Shown here: positions 47,045 through 58,799 of the stretch, one piece after another | Layout of the letters: every line of letters begins with the position of its first letter | Position numbering within the stretch: the stretch's first letter is position 1 | Assembly: GCA_030533445.1 (NCBI GenBank) | Contig: JARPUW010000300.1 | Coordinates: 62,001 to 126,000 of the forward strand | Source: Cyprinodon diabolis | Lineage: Eukaryota > Chordata > Actinopteri > Cyprinodontiformes > Cyprinodontidae | Reading direction: 5' to 3' | Length of the DNA stretch: 64,000 nucleotides | Program-made: the position numbers and the translations under genes | The notes under the pieces: model-generated | What the model saw: only the letters and a program-made list of their open reading frames with translations | Told to the model about the DNA's origin: nothing | Database searches by the model: none

Positions 47045-49712
47045 GGCAATGAGCAATATGCCAGAATGTATGAGTGTGTATAAGGAAGAGGCTTTTATTC
47101 TGTAGAGTCCTTGTAGTCTTATTTTGAAAGTCTATCATGAATGTGCATCAAAAGATGGGTCACGCCCAGCAGTGATATAGAATCCATTTCCAAATGTTAA
47201 ATCACTGGTTTTCCATGTTATTAGGTGAATAGTTGCTGTATTACAGAGTAAATGGGAGACTTTTATTGTGAAATTTGCTCTGGGGTGTGTTTTGAAAAGG
47301 TCACTAGAGTCTAATAAAAACAACCTGGAAGAGTTTGGGTCATAATGTTGAGCCATTTGCATCAATTAATGCATTAGTATAATCTAGAGGCTTTTATTTT
47401 GTAGGGTCCCTGGAGTCTTATTTTGAAAGTCCAACAGAGTTGTGTTTATAGAAAATGTTCAGACCCGTCAATGATAGTTGATTACTTTCCAATCGTTAAA
47501 TCACTCTTTTTCCATGTTATTAGGGCAGTAGATGAAGCGGAAATGGGAGGCTTTTATTTTGAAATTTGCTATAGGGTGTGTTTTAAACAGTCTCCTAGAG
47601 TCTATTCTCTAAAACGGGGTTGAGTTTGGGTCATAATGTTGAGCCATATAGGGCAATAAATATATGTAAAAAATATAGAGGCTTTTATTTTGTAGGGTCC
47701 CTGGAGTCTTATTTTGAAAGTCTATCAGTGCTGAGTGGCAAGGGAAGTGTCATGGACAGCAGTCATATAGTATCCATTTCCCAATGTTAAATCAGTCCTT
47801 TCACCCTCCATTAGATTAATATGTGCTGTTTAAAACAGCAGAGGTAAAATCTGTTTGAAGCTTGGTAACCTTGACAACGCTTGACGAGCCTCTCACTGAC
47901 ACAGACAACAGCTGCACTCACTATTGGTTTCTTCTTCCCAGGCTTTTTTGTATGGGAAGAACGGCAACGAAAACAAACGACTACTGATCAAAAACCGTAT
48001 GAGTTATTCAAAAAACATTTTCACCATGAGCATCAGCAATCCTTCGACTCCAAGTATACCAACTTTGGTGTATGTGTGTCATTCAGAACAATATTTATGA
48101 CGACTTGAAAACACATAGTCTGATTCGTTTCTCTCCCATCTTCAGCTCAAAAAGAATGGAGAAAGGCTGAAACTCATCGACTTTAGGTTGGTCTGGAGGG
48201 TTTTTAAGGAAAAGTATTAATCCTACCGTAATTCCGAAGACATTGTGTGAGTCCAGAGGTTTCAGTCTACAAACTGACCAAAAATGGTGACTGTAGCTCC
48301 AAATATGTGGCCGTGAGGGCGAGAATAAGATGTTTGATCTTAAAAAAATGGCCGCCTCACACTAAGATTTCAGCAGCTGCACTCTAGCAGGCTGCTGCAG
48401 AAGCTAACTGTCAGCTAGCTTCCAGGTGCTTACCCTCCGAACAAACGACTGCTGAGCAAAAACCGTAAAAGATATCTGAAAAATTCTTTCAGTGAAAGCA
48501 ACATCTATCCTTTGTCTCAGACTGGGGTAACCTTCATGTCTGTAGGTCTTTCACAACCCAAAACGAAGCACAAACAAAATGGTTGGCCCACCTGCTCCTC
48601 CCTTTCTTTTAACTGCAGGACCTCACTCTCACTCACCTCTTAGCTGCTAAAGCACCCCTCCGAACAAACGACTGCTGAGTAAAAACCGTAAAAGGTGTCT
48701 GAAAAATTCTTTTTATCTAAGCGACAGCTATATCTTGTCTTCAATTGGAGTAACTTTCATGGCTGTAGGTCATCTACAAACTGAATGGGAAGAGAAAGAA
48801 AAAGAAAAAACGTTTCATCACACCTAAGCTTCTAATTGAGCTAGCTGCAGCAGGTCACTGTCACTCAGCTTTCAGGTGCTTAAAATGTCCTCCGAACAAA
48901 CGACTGCTGAGCAAAAACCGTATGAGTTATTCAAAAAATTTTTTCACCGTGAGCGTCAGTCATCCTTCGACTCCAACTATGCCAACTTTGGTGTATGTGT
49001 GTCATTCAGAAAAATATTTATGACGAGTTTAAAACACATAGTCGGATTCGTTTTTCTCCCCTCTTCTGCTCCAAAACCAATGAAAAACGGCTCTGATTTT
49101 CATCGACTTTAGGTCGGTCTGGAGGGTTTTTAAGGAAAAGTATTAATCCTACCGTAATTCCGAAGATATTGTGTGGGTCCAGAGATTTCAGTCTACAAAC
49201 TGACCAAAAATGGTGACTCTAGCTATAAATATGTGGCCGTGAGGGCGAGTTTAAAATGTTATTTTGTGTTTAAAAAACGCCTGCCTCACACTCTAGCTTT
49301 TCAGTTGCTCCACTCTAGCAGGCTGGATTTTGCTAAAACTTTGTGGCGCTTGAGGTCTGATTATACAAAAACCGTAGCAGTTATCAACATACCGTCTTCA
49401 GTTTTAAATAGAGGAAGGATTTATCTACAAACTGAGCTTCAAACTGTTTTTCTAGGTGAATGTATGCCGACACAGTGAAGTGCTGTTTTTTATGCTTTTT
49501 TTTACCTCTTCCCATTCATTTCCTATGGGATTTTTTTGCGACGTTTTCGCTAATAATTTGCAAACCTTCGGACTAATGAGAAAGTTTTATACAAGCACAC
49601 ATCACCCCATTGGTCCCAACGCGTGTGCCAACTTTGGGCCCGATCCGCCAAACCGTGCGGGACTAGTTACGTGCCGAAGTTTTGGGTATACGGGAGAATT
49701 ATAATAATAATA

Positions 49713-49778
49713 ATAATACGCGGAATAAATATGTGCAATAGTAGTAGGTGGGCCATGCCTTCGGCATGTGGCCCCCCA
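49713..49778 (+). repeat. 66-bp hairpin element, unit 16 (1 copy)
   Basis: A single copy; the related unit 9 has two. Confidence 0.93.
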
Positions 49779-50050
49779 ACTAGAAAATTTCTAAAGAAAT
49801 TTTGAGGGGGGCCACCTACTGCCCGTCTGGGGAACCGGGCCAATACGGCCCTGGCAAGTGACGTCGGGGCTCCCCAGACCAACTGCTTACGCCTTTGAGG
49901 GCTGCTGAGGGAAGGAAAGAGGGCAAGTTCATGGGCAAAGAGAGCTGTGTGCCACTTGTGCTGAAATCTGGGAAATAGACGTGCACAGCGTATGATGCAC
50001 AAGGGTAATATGGGTTGCCCATATTGAAACACAGTGGGTAAAGCCCAGTT

Positions 50051-50285
50051 GGCGGGCTTCGCCCGCCTGCTAGGAGCCATCTCAGTGAAGAAAAAAATCA
50101 CCAATGGCGGGCTCTGCCCGCCTTCTAAGAGCCATTGCAGTGATGAAATCACCAATGGCGGGCTCCGCCCGCCTGCTAAGAGCCATTGCAGTGATGTAAT
50201 CACCTTTGGCGGGCTCCGCCCGCCTGTTACCATTGGCGGGCTCCGCCCGCCTTCTAAGAGCCATTGCAGTGATTAAATTACAAAT
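50051..50285 (+). repeat. 51-bp hairpin VNTR, unit 16 (5 GC hairpins, 235 bp)
   Basis: Class A through the fifth hairpin, then GATTAAATTACAAATGGC, a class D-like end. The class switch lies at the right edge of the array. Confidence 0.93.
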
Positions 50286-51206
50286 GGCAATGAACAATAT
50301 GCCAGAATGTATAAGTGTGTATAAGGAAGAGGTTTTTATTCTGTAGAGTCCCTGTAGTCTTATTTTGAAAGTCTATTATGGATGTGCATCAAAAGATGGG
50401 TCATGCCCAGCAGTGATGTAGAATCCATTTCCAAATGTTAAATCACTGGTTTTCCATGTTATTAGTTGAATAGTTGCTGTATTACAGAGTAAATGGGAGA
50501 CTTTTATTGTGAAAAATGCTCTGGGGTGTGTTTTGAAAAGGTCACTAGAGTCTAATAAAAACAACCTGGAAGAGTTTGGGTCATAATGTTGAGCCATTTG
50601 CATCAATTAATGCATTAGTATAATCTAGAGGCTTTTATTTTGTAGGGTCCCTGGAGTCTTATTTTGAAAGTCCAACAGAGTTGTGTTTATAGAAAATGTT
50701 CAGACCCATCAATGATAGTTGATGACTTTCCAATCGTTAAATCACTCTTTTTCCATGTTATTAGGGCAGTAGATGAAGCGGAAATTGGAGGCTTTTATTT
50801 TGAAATTTGCCATAGGGTGTGTTTTAAACAGTCTCCTTGAGTCTATTCTCTAAAATGGGGTTGAGTTTGGATCATAATGTTGAGCCATATAGGGCAATAA
50901 ATATATGTAAAAAAATATAGAGGCTTTTATTTTGTAGGGTCCCTGGAGTCTTATTTTGAAAGTCTATCAGTGTTGAGTGGCAAGGGAAGTGTCATGGACA
51001 GCAGTCATATAGTATCCATTTCCCAATGTTAAATCAGTGCTTTCACCCTCCATTAGATTAATATGTGCTGTTTAAAACAGCAGAGGTAAAATCTGTTTGA
51101 AGCTTCGTTACCTTGACAACGCTTAACGAGCCTCTCACTGACACAGACCACAGCTGCACTCACTATTGGTTTCTTCTTCTCAGGCTTTTTTTATGGGAAG
51201 TCTGCT

Positions 51207-51435
51207 CCGAACAAAGGAGCGCTGAAGGAAAACCGTAAATGGAATCTAAAAAATTATTTCAGTCTAAGCAACAGCAATCCTTTTTCTCAGACTGGGGGAA
51301 CCTTCATGTCTGTAGGTCTTTCACAACCCAAAACGAAGCACAAACAACATGGTTGGTCCCACCTGCTCCTCCCTTTGTTTTAACTGCAGCACTTCACTCT
51401 CACTCACATTTTACTGTAGCTGCTAAAGCACCCCT
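51207..51435 (+). repeat. Extra 229-bp signature module, unit 16
   Basis: Same position, length and start (CCGAACAAAGGAGCGCTGAA) as in unit 9, with small differences such as GAACCTTCATG for GAACTTTCATG. The regular signature follows at 51436. Confidence 0.92.
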
Positions 51436-52320
51436 CCGAACAAACGACTGCTGAGCAAAAACCGTAGGAGTTATTTAAAAAACATTTTCACCATGAGCAT
51501 CAGCAATCCTTCGACTCCAACTATACCAACTTTGGTGTATGTGTGTCATTCAGAACAATATTTATGACGAGTTGAAAACACATAGTCTGATTCGTTTTTC
51601 TCCCATCTTCAGCTCAAAAAGAATGGAGAAAGGCTGAAACTCTCATCCACTTTAGGTTGGTCTGGAGGGTTTTTAAGGCAAAGTATTAATCCTACCGTAA
51701 TTCCGAAGACATTGTGTGAGTCCAGAGGTTTCAGTCTACAAACTGACCAAAAATGGTGACTGTAGCTCCAAATATGTGGCCGTGAGGGCGAGAATAAGAT
51801 GTTTGATCTTAAAAAATGGCCGCCTCACACTAAGATTTCAGCAGCTGCACTCTAGCAGGCTGCTGCAGAAGCTAACTGTCAGCTAGCTTCCAGGTGCTTA
51901 CCCTCCGAACAAACGACTGCTGAGCAAAAACCGTAAAAGATATCTGAAAAATTCTTTCAGTGAAAGCAACATCTATCCTTTGTCTCAGACTGGGGTAACC
52001 TTCATGTCTGTAGGTCTTTCACAACCCAAAACGAAGCACAAACAAAATGGTTGGCCCACCTGCTCCTCCCTTTCTTTTAACTGCAGGACCTCACTCTCAC
52101 TCACCTTTTAGCTGCTAAAGCACCCCTCCGAACAAACGACTGCTGAGTAAAAACCGTAAAAGGTATCTGAAAAATTCTTTTTATCTAAGCGACAGCTATA
52201 TCTTGTCTTCGATTGGAGTAACTTTCATGGCTGTAGGTCATCTACAAACTGAATGGGAAGAGAAAGAAAAAGAAAAAACGTTTCATCACACCTAAGCTTC
52301 TAATTGAGCTAGCTGCAGCA

Positions 52321-55300
52321 GGTCACTGTCACTCAGCTTTCAGGTGCTTAAAATGTCCTCCGAACAAACGACTGCTGAGCAAAAACCGTATGAGTTATTC
52401 AAAAAATTTTTTCACCGTGAGCGTCAGTCATCCTTCGACTCCAACTATGCCAACTTTGGTGTATGTGTGTCATTCAGAAAAATATTTATGACGAGTTTAA
52501 AACACATAGTCTGATTCGTTTTTCTCCCCTCTTCTGCTCCAAAACCAATGAAAAACGGCTCTGATTTTCATCGACTTTAGGTCGGTCTGGAGGGTTTTTA
52601 AGGAAAAGTATTAATCCTACCGTAATTCCGAAGATATTGTGTGGGTCCAGAGATTTCAGTCTACAAACTGACCAAAAATGGTGACTCTAGCTATAAATAT
52701 GTGGCCGTGAGGGCGAGTTTAAAATGTTTTTTTGTGTTTAAAAAACGCCTGCCTCACACTCTAGCTTTTCAGTTGCTCCACTCTAGCAGGCTGGATTTTG
52801 CTAAAACTTTGTGGCGCTTGAGGTCTGATTATACAAAAACCGTAGCAGTTATCAACATACCGTCTTCAGTTTTAAATAGACGAAGGATTTATCTACAAAC
52901 TGAGCTTCAAACTGTTTTTCTAGGTGAATGTATGGCGACACAGTGAAGTGCTGTTTTTTATGCTTTTTTTTTCCTCTCCCCATTCATTTCCTATGGGATT
53001 TTTTTGCGACGTTTTCGCTAATAATTCGCAAACCTTCGGACTAATGAGAAAGTTTTATACAAGCACACATCACCCCATTGGTCCCGACGCGTGTGCCAAC
53101 TTTGGGCCCGATCCGCCAAACCGTGCGGGACTAGTTACGCGCCGAAGTTTTGGGTATACGGGAGAATTATAATAACTAGAAAATTTCTAAAGAAATTTTG
53201 AGGGGGGCCACCTACTGCCCATCTTGGGAACAGGGCCAAAACGGCCCTGGCAAGTGATGTCGGGGCTCCCCAGACCAACTGCTTACGCCTTTGAGGGCTG
53301 CTGAGGGAAGGAAAGAGGGCTAGGTCATGGGCAAAGAGAGCTGTGTGCCACTTGTGCTGAAATCTGGGAAATAGACGTGCACAGCGTATGATGCAAAAGG
53401 GTAATATGGGTTGTCCATATTGAACCGCAGTGGGTAAAGCTCAGTTGGTGGGCTCCGCCCGCCTGCTAGGAGCCCTTGCAGCGATGAAAAAAATCCCCAA
53501 TGGCGGGCATTGCCCGCCTGCTAAGAGCCATTGCAGTGATGAAATCACCAATGGCGGGCTCCGCCCGCCTGCTAGGAGCCATTGCAGTGATGAAAAAAAT
53601 CACCATTGGCGGGCTCCGCCCGCCTCCTAACAGCCATTGCAGTGATGAAATCACCAATGGCGGGCTCCGCCCGCCTTCTAAAAGCCATTGCAGTGATGAA
53701 ATTACAAATGGCTATAAGCAATATGCCAGAATGTATGAGTGTGTATAAGGAAGAGGCTTTTATTTTGTAGAGTCCCTGTAGTCTTATTTTGAAAGTCTAT
53801 CATGGAAGTGCATCTATAGATGGGTCATGCCCAGCAGTGATATAGAATCCATTTCCAAATGTTAAATCACTGGTTTTCCATGTTATTAGGTGAATAGTTC
53901 CTGTATTACAGAGTAAATGGGGGACTTTTATTGTGAAATTTGCTCTGGGGTGTGTTTTGAAAAGGTCACTAGAGTCTAATAAAAACAACCTGGAAGAGTT
54001 TGGGTCATAATGTTGAGCCATTTGCATCAATTAATGCATTAGTATAATCTAGAGGCTTTTATTTTGTAGGGTCCCTGGAGTCTTATTTTGAAAGTCCAAC
54101 AGAGTTGTGTTTAGAGAAAATGTTCAGACCCATCAATGATAGTTGATGACTTTCCAATCGTTAAATCACTCTTTTTCCATTTTATTAGGGCAGTAGATGA
54201 AGCGGAAATGGGAGGCTTTTATTTTGAAATTTGCCATAGGGTGTGTTTTAAACAGTCTCCTAGAGTCTATTCTCTAAAATGGGGTTGAGTTTGGGTCATA
54301 ATGTTGAGCCATATAGGGCAATAAATATATGTAAAAAATATAGAGGCTTTTATTTTGAAGGGTCCCTGGAGTCTTATTTTGAAAGTCTATCAGTGCTGAG
54401 TGGCAAGGGAAGTGTCATGGACGGCAGTCATATAGTATCCATTTCCCAATGTTAAATCAGTGCTTTCACCCTCCATTAGATTAATATGTGCTGTTTAAAA
54501 CAGCAGAGGTAAAATCTGTTTGAAGCTTGGTAACCTTGACAACGCTTAATGAGCCTCTCACTGACACAGACAACAGCTGCACTCACTATTGGTTTCTTCT
54601 TCCCAGGCTTTTTTGTATGGGAAGAACGGCACCGAACAAACGACTGCTGAGCAAAAACCGTATGAGTTATTAAAAAGAAAATTTCACCATGAGCATCAGC
54701 AATCCTTCGACTCCAACTATACCAACTTTGGTGTATGTGTGTCATTCAGAACAATATTTATGACGACTTGAAAACACATAGTCTGATTCGTTTTTCTCCC
54801 ATCTTCAGCTTAAAAAGAATGGAGAAAGGCTGAAACTCATCGACTTTAGGTTGGTCTGGAGGGTTTTTAAGGAAAAGTATTAATCCTACCGTAATTCCGA
54901 AGACATTGTGTGAGTCCAGAGGTTTCAGTCTACAAACTGACCAAAAATGGTGACTGTAGGTCCAAATATGTGGCCGTGAGGGCGAGAATAAGATGTTTGA
55001 TCTTAAAAAAATGGCCGCCTCACACTAAGATTTCAGCAGCTGCACTCTAGCAGGCTGCTGCAGAAGCTAACTGTCAGCTAGCTTCCAGGTGCTTACCCTC
55101 CGAACAAACGACTGCTGAGCAAAAACCGTAAAAGGTATCTGAAAAATTCTTTCAGTGAAAGCAACATCTATCCTTTGTCTCAGACTGGGGTAACCTTCAT
55201 GTCTGTAGGTCTTTCACAACCCAAAACGAAGCAAAAACAAAATGGTTGGCCCACCTGCTCCTCCCTTTCTTTTAACTGCAGGACCTCACTCTCACTCACC

Positions 55301-55515
55301 TTTCAGCTGCTAAAGCACCCCTCCGAACAAACGACTGCTGAGTAAAAACCGTAAAAGGTATCTGAAAAATTCTTTTTATCTAAGCGACAGCTATATCTTG
55401 TCTTCAATTGGAGTAACTTTCATGGCTGTAGGTCATCTACAAACTGAATGGGAAGAGAAAGAAAAAGAAAAAACGTTTCATCACACCTAAGCTTCTAATT
55501 GAGCTAGCTGCAGCA
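52321..55515 (+). repeat. Megasatellite unit 17 (class C, 3,195 bp, no 66-bp hairpin)
   Basis: From 53175 onward this unit tracks unit 10 base for base, apart from rare substitutions, at a constant offset of 22,809 bp. Its left third is different: it has GTATGGCGACACAG like units 3 and 20, and lacks the 66-bp hairpin that unit 10 has. Confidence 0.97.
53447..53709 (+). repeat. 51-bp hairpin VNTR, unit 17 (5 GC hairpins, 263 bp)
   Basis: Same class C order and length as unit 10, exactly 22,809 bp downstream. Confidence 0.95.
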
Positions 55516-56376
55516 GGTCACTGTCACTCAGCTTTCAGGTGCTTAAAATGTCCTCCGAACAAACGACTGCTGAGCAAAAACCGTATGAGTTATTCAAAAA
55601 ATTTTTTCACCGTGAGCGTCAGTCATCCTTCGACTCCAACTATGCCAACTTTGGTGTATGTGTGTCATTCAGAAAAATATTTATGACGAGTTTAAAACAC
55701 ATAGTCGGATTCGTTTTTCTCCCCTCTTCTGCTCCAAAACCAATGAAAAACGGCTCTGATTTTCATCGACTTTAGGTCGGTCTGGAGGGTTTTTAAGGAA
55801 AAGTATTAATCCTACCGTAATTCCGAAGATATTGTGTGGGTCCAGAGATTTCAGTCTACAAACTGACCAAAAATGGTGACTCTAGCTATAAATATGTGGC
55901 CGTGAGGGCGAGTTTAAAATGTTTTTTTTGTGTTTAAAAAACGCCTGCCTCACACTCTAGCTTTTCAGTTGCTCCACTCTAGCAGGCTGGATTTTGCTAA
56001 AACTTTGTGGCGCTTGAGGTCTGATTATACAAAAACCGTAGCAGTTATCAACATACCGTCTTCAGTTTTAAATAGACGAAGGATTTATCTACAAACTGAG
56101 CTTCAAACTGTTTTTCTAGGTGAATGTATGCCGACACAGTGAAGTGCTGTTTTTTATGCTTTTTTTTTCCTCTCCCCATTCATTTCCTATGGGATTTTTT
56201 TGCGACGTTTTCGCTAATAATTCGCAAACCTTCGGACTAATGAGAAAGTTTTATACAAGCACACATCACCCCATTGGTCCCGACGCGTGTGCCAACTTTG
56301 GGCCCGATCCGCCAAACCGTGCGGGACTAGTTACGCGCCGAAGTTTTGGGTATACGGGAGAATTATAATAATAATA

Positions 56377-56514
56377 ATAATACGCGGAATAAATATGTGC
56401 AATAGTAGTAGGTGGGCCATGCCTTCGGCATGTGGCCCCCCAATAATAATAATACGCGGAATAAATATGTGCAATAGTAGTAGGTGGGCCATGCCTTCGG
56501 CATGTGGCCCCCCA
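56377..56514 (+). repeat. 66-bp hairpin element, unit 18 (2 copies)
   Basis: Two copies at a 72-bp period (two extra TAA), as in unit 2; the duplicate source unit 11 has one. Confidence 0.93.
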
Positions 56515-56786
56515 ACTAGAAAATTTCTAAAGAAATTTTGAGGGGGGCCACCTACTGCCCGTCTGGGGAACAGGGCCAATACGGCCCTGGCAAGTGATGT
56601 CGGGGCTCCCCAGACCAACTGCTTACGCCTTTGAGGGCTGCTGAGGGAAGGAAAGAGGGCTAGGTCATGGGCAAAGAGAGCTGTGTGCCACTTGTGCTGA
56701 AATCTGGGAAATAGACGTGCACAGCGTATGATGCAAAAGGGTAATATGGGTTGTCCATATTGAACCGCAGTGGGTAAAGCTCAGTT

Positions 56787-56994
56787 GGTGGGCTCCGCCC
56801 GCCTGCTAGGAGCCCTTGCAGCGATGAAAAAAATCACCAATGGCGGGCTCTGCCCGCCTGCTAAGAGCCATTGCAGTGATGAAATCACCAATGGCGGGCT
56901 CCGCCCGCCTTCTAAGAGCCATTGCAGTGATGAAATCACCAATGGCGGGCTCCGCCCGCCTTCTAAGAGCCATTGCAGTGATGAAATTACAAAT
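56787..56994 (+). repeat. 51-bp hairpin VNTR, unit 18 (4 GC hairpins, 208 bp)
   Basis: Same class B order as unit 1. Confidence 0.94.
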
Positions 56995-58799
56995 GGCAAT
57001 GAGCAATATGCCAGAATGTATGAGTGTGTATAAGGAAGAGGCTTTTATTCTGTAGAGTCCCTGGAGTCTTATTTTGAAAGTCTATCATGGAAGTGCATCT
57101 AAAGATGGGTCATGCCCAGCAGTTATATAGAATCAATTTCCAAATGTTAAATCACTGGTTTTCCATGTTATTAGGTGAATAGTTGCTGTATTACAGAGTA
57201 AATGGGAGACTTTTATTGTGAAATTTGCTCTGGGTGTGTTTTGAAAAGGTCACTAGAGTCTAATAAAAACAACCTGGAAGAGTTTGGGTCATAATGTTGA
57301 GCCATTTGCATCAATTAATGCATTAGTATAATCTAGAGGCTTTTATTTTGTAGGGTCGCTGGAGTCTTATTTTGAAAGTCCAACAGAGTTGTGTTTATAG
57401 AAAATGTTCAGACCCGTCAATGATAGTTGATTACTTTCCAATCGTTAAATCACTCTTTTTCCATGTTATTAGGGCAGTAGATGAAGCGGAAATGGGAGGC
57501 TTTTATTTTGAAATTTGCTATAGGGTGTGTTTTAAACAGTCTCCTAGAGTCTATTCTCTAAAACGGGGTTGAGTTTGGGTCATAATATTGAGCCATATAG
57601 GGCAATAAATATATGTAAAAAATATAGAGGCTTTTATTTTGTAGGGTCCCTGGAGTCTTATTTTGAAAGTCTATCAGTGCTGAGTGGCAAGGGAAGTGTC
57701 ATGGACAGCAGTCATATAGTATCCATTTCCCAATGTTAAATCAGTCCTTTCACCCTCCATTAGATTAATATGTGCTGTTTAAAACAGCAGAGGTAAAATC
57801 TGTTTGAAGCTTGGTAACCTTGACAACGCTTAACGAGCCTCTCACTGACACAGACAACAACTGCACTCACTATTGGTTTCTTCTTCCCAGGCTTTTTTGT
57901 ATGGGAAGAACGGCACCGAACAAACGACTACTGATCAAAAACCGTATGAGTTATTCAAAAAACATTTTCACCATGAGCATCAGCAATCCTTCGACTCCAA
58001 CTATACCAACTTTGGTGTATGTGTGTCATTCAGAACAATATTTATGACGACTTGAAAACACATAGTCTGATTCGTTTTTCTCCCATCTTCAGCTCAAAAA
58101 GAATGGAGAAAGGCTGAAACTCATCGACTTTAGGTTGGTCTGGAGGGTTTTTAAGGAAAAGTATTAATCCTACCGTAATTCCGAAGACATTGTGTGAGTC
58201 CAGAGGTTTCAGTCTACAAACTGACCAAAAATGGTGACTGTAGCTCCAAATATGTGGCCGTGAGGGCGAGAATAAGATGTTTGATCTTAAAAAAATGGCC
58301 GCCTCACACTAAGATTTCAGCAGCTGCACTCTAGCAGGCTGCTGCAGAAGCTAACTGTCAGCTAGCTTCCAGGTGCTTACCCTCCGAACAAACGACTGCT
58401 GAGCAAAAACCGTAAAAGATATCTGAAAAATTCTTTCAGTGAAAGCAACATCTATCCTTTGTCTCAGACTGGGGTAACCTTCATGTCTGTAGGTCTTTCA
58501 CAACCCAAAACGAAGCACAAACAAAATGGTTGGCCCACCTGCTCCTCCCTTTGTTTGAACTGCAGGACCTCACTCTCACTCACCTTTTAGCTGCTAAAGC
58601 ACCCCTCCGAACAAACGACTGCTGAGTAAAAACCGTAAAAGGTATCTGAAAAATTCTTTTTATCTAAGCGACAGCTATATCTTGTCTTCAATTGGAGTAA
58701 CTTTCATGGCTGTAGGTCATCTACAAACTGAATGGGAAGAGAAAGAAAAAGAAAAAACGTTTCATCACACCTAAGCTTCTAATTGAGCTAGCTGCAGCA

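Larger units (their letters stand above)
45615..48852 (+). repeat. Megasatellite unit 15 (class A, B-like at right end, 3,238 bp)
   Basis: One 66-bp hairpin and five GC hairpins, one of them with a changed stem base (GGCTCCGCCTGCC near 46970). From about 47940 it reads GCAACGAAAACAAACG, the class B form of the M1' signature. CGCTTGACGAGC near 47878 is private. Confidence 0.97.
48853..52320 (+). repeat. Megasatellite unit 16 (A-to-D recombinant, extra 229-bp module, 3,468 bp)
   Basis: Class A until late in the VNTR, then class D (TACAAATGGCAATGAAC, GTCCCTGTAGTC, GACCCATCAATG). The extra 229-bp module lies at 51207-51435. It has one 66-bp hairpin and five GC hairpins. A private loop change GTTGC appears in the AATATGG/CCATATT stem-loop near 50016. 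Confidence 0.96.
55516..58799 (+). repeat. Megasatellite unit 18 (class B, A-like at right end, 3,284 bp)
   Basis: The left part continues the unit 10/11 duplicate, including the extra T near 55920. It has two 66-bp hairpins at a 72-bp period and four GC hairpins. CACAGACAACAACTGC near 57851 is private. From about 57910 the M1' signature is the class A form. Confidence 0.97.

Noticed and set aside
30366..56442. Assembly artefact as cause of the 22.8-kb duplication
   Set aside because: Not excluded, but the blocks differ by at least one substitution and in 66-bp copy number at both ends, which argues for two real copies.
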